13,536 nt of DNA from an uncultured Chlorobiales bacterium. Its GTDB lineage: Bacteria > Bacteroidota > Chlorobiia > Chlorobiales > Thermochlorobacteraceae. Location of the stretch: positions 1 to 13,536 of the forward strand of contig CALGMC010000129.1 in the NCBI GenBank assembly GCA_937959145.1, in the 5' to 3' direction. The translations under genes were made by a program, and so were the position numbers. The notes below the pieces were generated by a model. That model had not been told where the DNA came from and made no database searches. It worked only from the letters and a program-made list of their open reading frames with translations. Positions 8,187 through 13,536 of this stretch are shown here, in pieces (the first letter of the stretch is position 1; every line of letters begins with the position of its first letter).

Positions 8187-8203
8187 GAACAACTACAAAT
8201 TAT

Positions 8204-8209
8204 TCTCCT
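8204..8209 (-). promoter_or_regulatory. Shine-Dalgarno site of the amylase gene
   Basis: AGGAGA on the minus strand lies 11 nt from the TTG at 8192 and 17 nt from the ATG at 8186. Its position favours the TTG, while general start-codon preference favours the ATG. Either start leaves the lipoprotein signal intact. Confidence 0.5.
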
Positions 8210-8221
8210 AAAAAACTTTTT

Positions 8222-8253
8222 CAAAGATACGACACAACCTTGCGAATCGGAAA
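8222..8253 (-). promoter_or_regulatory. Bacteroidota-type promoter candidate for the amylase-glgP pair
   Basis: On the minus strand, TATCTTTG (8229 down to 8222) is an exact match to the -10 consensus TAnnTTTG. TTTC (8253-8250) lies 20 nt upstream and resembles the -33 TTTG element. A start site about 5-7 nt downstream, near 8215, would give a leader of about 25 nt containing the AGGAGA site. No experimental data support it. Confidence 0.5.
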
Positions 8254-8260
8254 CTGCACC

Positions 8261-8274
8261 GCCGCCACGACGGC
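8261..8274. promoter_or_regulatory. Imperfect palindrome between divergent promoters, possible operator
   Basis: GCCGCCACGACGGC is an imperfect dyad: the outer four bases of each half are complementary, plus one inner pair. Its centre (8267.5) almost coincides with the midpoint between the two -33 elements (8253 and 8281). It could be an operator controlling the divergent amylase and DUF2461 genes, but GC-rich short palindromes also arise by chance. Confidence 0.25.
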
Positions 8275-8280
8275 TGTTGT

Positions 8281-8311
8281 TTTGATAAACATGAACCATG
8301 AACTACCTTTG
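8281..8311 (+). promoter_or_regulatory. Bacteroidota-type promoter candidate for the DUF2461 gene
   Basis: TTTG (8281-8284), a 19-nt spacer and TACCTTTG (8304-8311) match both elements of the Bacteroidota primary-sigma consensus exactly. A start site near 8317 would leave a leader of about 20 nt before the ATG at 8337, with no Shine-Dalgarno site, which is common in this phylum. Confidence 0.55.
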
Positions 8312-8336
8312 CTTAAAGCATTAAACGCTTACTTAA

Positions 8337-9131
8337 ATGCACCGACCGCCCGAACTCAACGACGAGGAAATGCTATTTCCGCCCTTTCACGGATTTCCGA
8401 AAGAAGCCATGCAGTTTCTAAAAAAGTTGAAGAAGAACAACACAAAAGAGTGGTTTCAATCGCACAAAACGGAGTATGAAACGAAGGTAAAGTTTCCGAT
8501 GCAATGTTTAATTGCAACACTTGGCGCGATGCTCAAATCCGACTTGCCACATTATGCCTTCAATCCCAAAAAATCGATTTTCAGAATTCATCGTGATGTG
8601 CGCTTTTCAAAGGATAAATCGCCGTATAAAACCCACATCGCCGCCGCGTTCAACCTTGCCAATCGCACCAGCGAAGCCGTTGAGTTGCCCGGATTTTATC
8701 TGCACATCGAGCCAAAGACGAGCAAAGAGAGTTGGGGCGTTTTTGCAGGCGGCGGCTTGTATATGCCCGCCCCTCCTCATCTGAAAGCCATTCGCGAGAA
8801 AATCGCGCACGAGTCGGACCGCTTTTTAAGCATCATCGAGGAAAAGACATTCAAGAAATTTTTCAAGGGAATTGAAGGCGAGAAATTGAAAACCAATCCA
8901 AAAGGCTACGACGCAACGCACCCCATGATTGAGCACTTAAAGCACAAGCAGTTTTTTGTGTCGCGTGAATTTGATGAAGAAGAAATCTATGTGCCGCTTT
9001 TTGCGAAGCAAGTCGCCGAGACTTTTCGCGCTACTCTTCCGCTCGTGAATTTTCTCCACGATGCTGTCAAGAATGTTTCATTAAACAAGCCTCACATGTT
9101 CATTGCGCAAGAAGACGCACCATTGCGATAG
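8337..9131 (+). CDS. DUF2461 family protein
   Basis: A 264-residue soluble protein. It matches the DUF2461 (TIGR02453) pattern: an N-terminal GFPKEAMQFLKKLKKNN segment ending in the family-typical KEWFQSHK, then FNPKKSIFRIHRDVRFSKDKSPYKTH near residues 76-101, and an internal GVFAGGGLYMP segment near 134-144. The family is widespread in Bacteroidota and has no established biochemical function. An in-frame TAA immediately precedes ATG 8337, so the start is there or at the in-frame ATG at 8370 (residue 12). No signal peptide or membrane segment is seen. The gene is alone on its strand here, divergent from the amylase, and its TAG lies 3 nt from the nadB stop on the opposite strand. Confidence 0.88.
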   Translation: MHRPPELNDEEMLFPPFHGFPKEAMQFLKKLKKNNTKEWFQSHKTEYETKVKFPMQCLIATLGAMLKSDLPHYAFNPKKSIFRIHRDVRFSKDKSPYKTHIAAAFNLANRTSEAVELPGFYLHIEPKTSKESWGVFAGGGLYMPAPPHLKAIREKIAHESDRFLSIIEEKTFKKFFKGIEGEKLKTNPKGYDATHPMIEHLKHKQFFVSREFDEEEIYVPLFAKQVAETFRATLPLVNFLHDAVKNVSLNKPHMFIAQEDAPLR

Positions 9132-9134
9132 AGA

Positions 9135-10727
9135 CTAAAACGAGCGCAGAACCGTGTTGATGCGGAAATGTTTGTCGTCTCTTTCGGGGTAATCGGTGGT
9201 ATAGTGCAAGCCTCGCGATTCGCGGCGTTTCATCGCGCTCTCGATAATCAAACTGGCAACTTTGATGATGTTGCGCAGTTCTAAAAGCTCGGCGGAAACT
9301 TTAGTTTTCTTGTAGTAGGCTTCGGTTTCTTCTTTGAGGAAATCAATTCGGCGTTCGGCGCGCTTTAAGCGCAAGTCGCTTCGAACAATTCCGACGTAAT
9401 CGTTCATCACTTGTTGGACTTCGCGGCGATTGTGTGAAATGAGAATCCACTCTTCGGGATTTTCCGTGCCGCTTTCGTCCCAATCGGGAAATTCCACGGT
9501 GTTTTTCACGTCTGCCAAATTCTCTTTGATGTTCAAGAACGCGCGATGCGAGAAAACAAGGGCTTCGAGCAGGGAATTGCTGGCTAAGCGATTTGCGCCG
9601 TGCACGCCTGTTGAGGCAACTTCGCCGCAGGCGTAAAGGCGGTTGATGGTGGTGCGTGCGAAAAGGTCGGTCGCAACGCCGCCGCAAGAGTAGTGCATCG
9701 CTGGCACAACGGGAATCATCTCGCGCGTGATGTCAATGCCGAACATCAGGCAACGCTCGTAGATGTTGGGGAAATGCTCTTTGATGTCGCTTTCAGGCTT
9801 GTGCGTGATGTCGAGATAAACGAACTCGTCGCCACTTTTTTTCATTTCGCTGTCGATGGCTCGGGCGACAATGTCGCGTGGGGCAAGTGATTTTCGCGGG
9901 TCGTATTTGTGCATAAACTCGCGTCCGTCTTTGGTGCGCAAAACCCCGCCGAATCCGCGCACGGCTTCTGTAATCAAAAATGATTTTGCGTCAGGGTGGT
10001 AAAGCGTGGTGGGGTGAAATTGAATAAACTCCATGTTGTGAATTTCCGCGCCTGCGCGATACGCCATGGCAATGCCGTCGCCTGTGGCGATTGAGGGATT
10101 TGTGGTGTGCAAATACACATGTCCGCATCCGCCTGTGGCGAGCATGGTGAATTTGGCTAAAAACTTTTTGAAGCGACCTGTTTGCGTGTCGAGCGCATAG
10201 ACGCCGTAGCAAGTGATGTCGTTGGTTTTCTTGCGAAGGTGATGTTCGGTGATGAGTTCAATCGAGGCGTGATGCTCAAGAATGGCAATGTTCGGATTTT
10301 CAGCGGCTTTTTGAAGTAAAGCACGTTCGACTTCTTTGCCCGTGAGGTCGGCGGCATGAACGATTCGATATGCCGAGTGTCCGCCTTCGCGCTCGAAGTG
10401 CAGTTTGCCATTTTTCGTGGTGAAGTTGACGCCAAGTTCAATCAACTCCTTGACGTGTTTGGGACCTTCTTTAACGAGCGTTTCGACGGCTTCAAAGTTG
10501 CAAAGCCCTGCGCCTGCATTGAGCGTATCGGCAATGTGTGCTTCGAAGGAATCTTCGGGTGTAAGCACAGCGGCAATTCCGCCTTGTGCCCAATTCGTGT
10601 TGGAGTCGGAGCGTTCTTTTTTGGTGATAACAATAACTTGTCCAATTTCAGCGGCTTTAAGGGCGAAGAAAAGTCCCGCGATTCCGCTTCCAATCACGAG
10701 CACATCAGTTTTAATGGTCTCTGTCAT
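9135..10727 (-). CDS. nadB: L-aspartate oxidase
   Basis: NadB (EC 1.4.3.16) is a cytoplasmic flavoenzyme that oxidises L-aspartate to iminoaspartate, the first step of de novo NAD synthesis. Its product passes to NadA, encoded upstream in the same run. The protein has 530 residues, the usual family length. It has the FAD dinucleotide fold GSGIAG (13-18), the NWAQGGIAAV segment (45-54), and REGGHSAYRIVHAADLTG with E113. Further conserved residues are H238 in QFHPTTLY, R284 in LAPRDIVARA, H345 in AMHYSCGG and R380 in GANRLASNSLLEAL. These align with E. coli NadB residues E121, H244, R290, H351 and R386, which shape the active site, and they separate it from succinate dehydrogenase flavoproteins along with the context. 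ATG 10727 directly abuts the TAA of the upstream dedA gene (zero spacing) and has GGAG 5 nt upstream, inside that gene's end, suggesting translational coupling. Confidence 0.97.
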   Translation of the reverse strand: MTETIKTDVLVIGSGIAGLFFALKAAEIGQVIVITKKERSDSNTNWAQGGIAAVLTPEDSFEAHIADTLNAGAGLCNFEAVETLVKEGPKHVKELIELGVNFTTKNGKLHFEREGGHSAYRIVHAADLTGKEVERALLQKAAENPNIAILEHHASIELITEHHLRKKTNDITCYGVYALDTQTGRFKKFLAKFTMLATGGCGHVYLHTTNPSIATGDGIAMAYRAGAEIHNMEFIQFHPTTLYHPDAKSFLITEAVRGFGGVLRTKDGREFMHKYDPRKSLAPRDIVARAIDSEMKKSGDEFVYLDITHKPESDIKEHFPNIYERCLMFGIDITREMIPVVPAMHYSCGGVATDLFARTTINRLYACGEVASTGVHGANRLASNSLLEALVFSHRAFLNIKENLADVKNTVEFPDWDESGTENPEEWILISHNRREVQQVMNDYVGIVRSDLRLKRAERRIDFLKEETEAYYKKTKVSAELLELRNIIKVASLIIESAMKRRESRGLHYTTDYPERDDKHFRINTVLRSF

Positions 10728-11378
10728 TTACTCCGTCGAGCGTTCTGGAAAAAATTTCGCTTTCACAAGTTCCCAAACAATGGGCAAAATTGAAATAAAG
10801 ATAATCGCGAAAATGACAAGCGAAAAGTTCTTCTTCACAATCGGCAACTCACCAAAGAAAAAGCCAAGAAATGAGAGCGAAAAAATCCAAACCAAGCCAC
10901 CAACAATGTTGTAAGTAATAAAGTGCGAGTAAGTCATGCTTCCCATACCTGCTACAAACGGCGCGAAGGTGCGCACAATCGGCACAAAGCGCGCAATGAC
11001 AATGGTTCGTCCGCCGTAGCGTTCGTAAAAATCGTGCGTTTTATCGAGATATTCCTTTTTGATGATTTTTGATTGATGTTTCACAAGGTAGTCGCCGAAC
11101 CGATAGCCGATGAAGTAATTAACCGTGTCGCCTAAAATTGCGGCAACTGAAAGTAGCAAGACGATGAGCCACAAATCCACCGCGCCTGTCGAGGCTAACG
11201 CGCCAACAGCAAAGAGCAACGAATCGCCGGGCAAAAACGGTGTAACCACAAGCCCCGTCTCACAAAAAATGATGAGAAAGAGAATCGCGTAAATCCACAC
11301 GCCGTATTCTTCCGAAAGCGCAACAAGATATTTGTCGAGATGAAGCAAAATATCAATGAACTGTTTGAGAAGGTCCAT
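10728..11378 (-). CDS. DedA family membrane protein (copy nearest nadB)
   Basis: A 216-residue polytopic inner-membrane protein of the DedA/VTT (SNARE-associated) family. Visible landmarks are the acidic E40 in FCETGLV, FLPGD with D52 (48-52), the LGDTVNYFIGYRFG segment (82-95), and the ARFVPIVRTFAP motif with R130 and R136. These four charged residues match those reported as essential in E. coli YqjA/YghB. Several DedA proteins act in undecaprenyl-phosphate recycling or proton-dependent membrane homeostasis; the substrate of this one is unknown. Its ATG overlaps the TGA of the upstream dedA gene by one base, and its TAA abuts the nadB start, so it is firmly inside the nadA-nadB transcription unit. 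Confidence 0.93.
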   Translation of the reverse strand: MDLLKQFIDILLHLDKYLVALSEEYGVWIYAILFLIIFCETGLVVTPFLPGDSLLFAVGALASTGAVDLWLIVLLLSVAAILGDTVNYFIGYRFGDYLVKHQSKIIKKEYLDKTHDFYERYGGRTIVIARFVPIVRTFAPFVAGMGSMTYSHFITYNIVGGLVWIFSLSFLGFFFGELPIVKKNFSLVIFAIIFISILPIVWELVKAKFFPERSTE

Positions 11379-11995
11379 CAGGAAAGCGATTTTGGTAAAC
11401 GAGATTTGAACAAGTTAAAGAGAATCGTGCTAATAATCACCACCAGAATGATGGCAATGCCTCTGTTGATGTAGGCTTCTAATTCGGGGAACTGTTTGAC
11501 AACAAAATAGCCCAAGAGCGAGAAAGAGAGAATCCACACAATCGCGCCGCTGATGCTGAAGAGCATAAAGCGCAAGTAAGGCATTCCCGCAATTCCTGCG
11601 ACGGTGGTCGCGAAGTTTCGCACAACGGGAAAGTATCGCGCAAGAAAAACGGCTTTGCCGCCGTGCTTGTCGTAAAAGGCTTGTGCTTGAAGCAAATACG
11701 CTTGCTTGAAAAAAAGCGAATCTTCTCTTTCAAAGAGTTTGCGTCCGAAATGTTTGCCAATGAGGTAGCCTGTGGAATCTCCGAGAATGGCGGCAAGAAT
11801 CATCACGAGGTTGACTTGCACGATGTCGAGTTTGCCTGTTGCCGCCACAAGCCCCGCTGTCAAAATCAGCGCGTCGCCCGGAAGGAGGAAGCCGAAGAAG
11901 AGCCCTGTATCTGCAAAAATGATGAAGAAAAGCAACGCATAGCCGCCCCAGCGAATCATCTCGTCGAGCGAGCCAAAGGTGAGTGTTTCGGGCAT
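11378..11995 (-). CDS. DedA family membrane protein (copy nearest nadA)
   Basis: A 205-residue polytopic membrane protein of the DedA/VTT family, diverged from its neighbour. It keeps LLPGD (37-41), LGDSTGYLIGKHFG (71-84), and LARYFPVVRNFATTVAG with R120 and R126. The conserved glutamate is replaced by aspartate D29 (FADTGLFFG). A membrane role as in other DedA proteins is expected, possibly lipid-carrier or proton-coupled transport. The start at ATG 11995 is 11 nt after the nadA stop, without a clear Shine-Dalgarno site. Its TGA overlaps the next dedA start (TGATG). The two copies look like an old tandem duplication. Confidence 0.93.
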   Translation of the reverse strand: MPETLTFGSLDEMIRWGGYALLFFIIFADTGLFFGFLLPGDALILTAGLVAATGKLDIVQVNLVMILAAILGDSTGYLIGKHFGRKLFEREDSLFFKQAYLLQAQAFYDKHGGKAVFLARYFPVVRNFATTVAGIAGMPYLRFMLFSISGAIVWILSFSLLGYFVVKQFPELEAYINRGIAIILVVIISTILFNLFKSRLPKSLS

Positions 11996-12006
11996 TGAGG
12001 TTTGTT

Positions 12007-12972
12007 TTACTTCGAGAGTTCTAACATTCGCTCCATCGGCTTCAAGGCACGCAGGCGCAACTCTTCATTCATCGTAATTTCAGGCGTGCGATGCTTCATC
12101 GTCAGGTAGACTTTTTCAAGCGTGTTGAGTTTCATATAGGGGCACTCGTTGCAAGCGCAGTGTTTTTCTTCGTTTGGCGGTGCGGCAATGAAGGTTTTAT
12201 GCGGCGAGCGTTTCTGCATTTCATGAATGATGCCCGCTTCGGTAGCAACGATAAATTCAGTGTGCGGACTTTGAATCGTGAATTCAAGCAACGCTTTGGT
12301 AGAGCCGATAAACGCGGCATGTGCTAAAACAGGGGCTTCACATTCGGGGTGCGCAATGATGATGGCGTTGGGGTGTCGCACTTTAAGCGCGATGAGCTTT
12401 CGCTCGCTGAACGTTTCATGCACGATGCACGAGCCTTGCCACAGAATCATCTCTCGCCCAGTTTTCTTCATCAAATACGCACCAAGATTTTTATCAGGCG
12501 CGAAAATAATTTTTTGCGATTCAGGAACGGAGCGCACAATTTTTTCAGCGTTAGACGATGTGCAAATAATATCCGACATCGCCTTGATTTCCGCTGTGCA
12601 GTTGATATAACTAATCACTACTGCATCGGGGTGCTGTGCCTTGAACTGTGCAAAGAGCGCGGGCGGACAAGAATCGGCAAGCGAACAACCTGCGGCTAAA
12701 TCAGGCAGGAGCACTTGCTTGGTCGGATTCAAAATTTTTGCCGTCTCTGCCATGAAGTGAACGCCACAAAAGACAATCACATCGGCGTTGGTTGATTTTG
12801 CCGCTTGTGCCAGTTGCAAACTATCGCCTAAAAAATCGGCAATGTCTTGAATATCAGGCTCTTGATAGTAGTGCGCAAGAATAATCGCATTCATTTCCTT
12901 TTTCAAGCGCGTGATTTCCTCAAAGAGATCGAGCGAGGCGAGCGGGCGGTCATGTTGAACTGCGGTTTCCAT
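12007..12972 (-). CDS. nadA: Quinolinate synthase
   Basis: NadA (EC 2.5.1.72) condenses iminoaspartate from NadB with dihydroxyacetone phosphate to give quinolinate, using an oxygen-sensitive [4Fe-4S] cluster. The protein has 321 residues. Family segments are AHYYQEPDIQDIADFLGDS (33-51), CGVHFMAETAKILNP (69-83), ICTSSNAEK (136-144), APDKNLGAYL (158-167) and AHPECEAPVL (207-216). By alignment to known NadA proteins the three cluster ligands should be C96 (AAGCSLAD), C182 (GSCIVHE) and C277 (NECPYMKLNTLEK). The C-terminal motif is C272-x-C274-x-x-C277, one residue shorter than the CxxCxxC of E. coli. The start at ATG 12972 is 18 nt after the SDR stop and has no obvious Shine-Dalgarno site; dedA follows after 11 nt. 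Three-quarters of the de novo route is not needed here to see the link: nadB is three genes downstream, while nadC is absent from the window. Confidence 0.97.
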   Translation of the reverse strand: METAVQHDRPLASLDLFEEITRLKKEMNAIILAHYYQEPDIQDIADFLGDSLQLAQAAKSTNADVIVFCGVHFMAETAKILNPTKQVLLPDLAAGCSLADSCPPALFAQFKAQHPDAVVISYINCTAEIKAMSDIICTSSNAEKIVRSVPESQKIIFAPDKNLGAYLMKKTGREMILWQGSCIVHETFSERKLIALKVRHPNAIIIAHPECEAPVLAHAAFIGSTKALLEFTIQSPHTEFIVATEAGIIHEMQKRSPHKTFIAAPPNEEKHCACNECPYMKLNTLEKVYLTMKHRTPEITMNEELRLRALKPMERMLELSK

Positions 12973-12990
12973 ACTGAAAAAACGTTAAAG

Positions 12991-13536
12991 TTAAAATTCG
13001 CTAATGCCGACTAACCGACACGAGTGTTCCCAAAAGCGTTTGCGAATCTCGGCATTCTCGACAATCGGGTTATACGGTTGCGGTCGCTTTTTGACGAAGT
13101 ATTTGCCTGAAACGCTTGCTACTTCGGGCGACGACGCCAAATAGACCGATGTTTCGGCACCTTCTTCGAGCGATGCACCTGTCATCGCAAATCCTGCTTC
13201 TAAAAGTTTCGTGGTAATCACGCCCGGGTGCAAGGTGTTTGATGTGATATGGCTTCCTTTAAGCCGCTCGGCTAATTCTACGGCAAAGAGCACATTCGCC
13301 AATTTTGAGCGCGAATAGGCATCATATCCGTCAAACTTTTTTTCGCCTTGAAGATTGTCAAAATCGAGCGCGGCGCGCATGTGTGCAATCGAGCTCACTG
13401 TAATCACCCTTGCCGCTGTCGATTTGCGCAAGAGCGGCATACAGAGGTGCGTCAAAAAGAAATGCGCAAGATGATTAACGGCAAAGGTCATTTCATAGCC
13501 ATCGTGCGAAAGTTCGCGTGTTTTCATAAATACGCC
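12991..13536 (-). CDS. Short-chain dehydrogenase/reductase, C-terminal part (5' end outside window)
   Basis: The frame stays open to the right edge (codons for G-V-F precede the M at 13527), so the N-terminus with its TGxxxGxG NAD(P)-binding motif is missing. The visible 181 residues begin where an NNAG motif normally ends (GVFM), then show DGYEMTFAVNHLAHFFLT, the strand VITVSS with the catalytic serine, and the YSRSK (Y71, K75 counted from that M) active-site pair. LHPGVITTKL is the usual PG motif after the active site. The spacing between serine and tyrosine and the overall pattern resemble retinol-dehydrogenase/WW-oxidoreductase-like classical SDRs. Substrate is unknown. It is the first visible gene of the nadA-dedA-dedA-nadB run, 18 nt from nadA. 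Confidence 0.9.
   Translation of the reverse strand, partial: GVFMKTRELSHDGYEMTFAVNHLAHFFLTHLCMPLLRKSTAARVITVSSIAHMRAALDFDNLQGEKKFDGYDAYSRSKLANVLFAVELAERLKGSHITSNTLHPGVITTKLLEAGFAMTGASLEEGAETSVYLASSPEVASVSGKYFVKKRPQPYNPIVENAEIRKRFWEHSCRLVGISEF

Noticed and set aside
7533..8285. 250-codon open frame on the plus strand antisense to the amylase gene
   Set aside because: It lies wholly opposite a clear GH13 gene, has no recognisable domain, and its composition (Arg/Cys/Phe-rich) is what antisense reading of this codon usage gives.
10405..10914. 169-codon plus-strand frame spanning the nadB-dedA junction
   Set aside because: Antisense to two well-supported genes, with no recognisable motif or upstream translation signal.
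1..13536. Search for tRNA, rRNA, CRISPR arrays, transposases, toxin-antitoxin or phage genes
   Set aside because: None seen: nearly all sequence is accounted for by conserved chromosomal genes, and the intergenic gaps are too short to hold such elements.

Overview
The window looks like the chromosome of a Bacteroidota/Chlorobiota-group bacterium, possibly a Chloroherpeton-like green sulfur bacterium relative. This rests on a DUF2490 beta-rich outer-membrane-type protein, a membrane protein joining HU-like DNA-binding domains to a SPOR domain, a DUF2461 gene, mostly weak or absent Shine-Dalgarno sites, and two promoter-like sites matching the Bacteroidota consensus (TTTG, about 19-20 nt, TAnnTTTG). 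The genus is a guess. No rRNA, tRNA, CRISPR array, insertion sequence or phage gene was found. Coding density is high and the genes look like stable chromosomal functions.

Layout. Positions 1-3024, plus strand: the 3' end of a DUF2490 gene, a membrane-anchored coiled-coil/MORN-repeat protein, and a 537-residue protein with tandem HU-like domains, one transmembrane helix and a C-terminal SPOR domain. A perfect 9-bp hairpin (3051-3073) lies in the convergent gap that follows. Positions 3130-8192, minus strand: a lipoprotein GH13 alpha-amylase/neopullulanase-type enzyme, followed 74 nt downstream by glycogen phosphorylase (glgP). A short divergent intergenic region (8193-8336) carries two back-to-back Bacteroidota-type promoter candidates with an imperfect palindrome centred between them. 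Positions 8337-9131, plus strand: a DUF2461 gene, which meets nadB end to end with only 3 nt between. Positions 9135-13536, minus strand: a tightly packed five-gene run read from the right edge, SDR oxidoreductase (5' end outside the window), nadA, two consecutive DedA-family membrane proteins, and nadB.

How the genes work together. NadB and NadA catalyse the two steps from L-aspartate to quinolinate in de novo NAD synthesis; nadC is not here. The two DedA genes sit between them at spacings of 11, -1 and 0 nt, so they are very probably co-transcribed. The amylase and GlgP both act on alpha-glucans but in different compartments: envelope hydrolysis and cytoplasmic phosphorolysis. The MORN and HU-SPOR proteins are both membrane-anchored and may form a cell-envelope or division module. 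The HU-TM-SPOR architecture, which could physically link nucleoid DNA to septal peptidoglycan, and the nadA-dedA-dedA-nadB arrangement are the most interesting points. I did not see a clearly new defence or mobile system.
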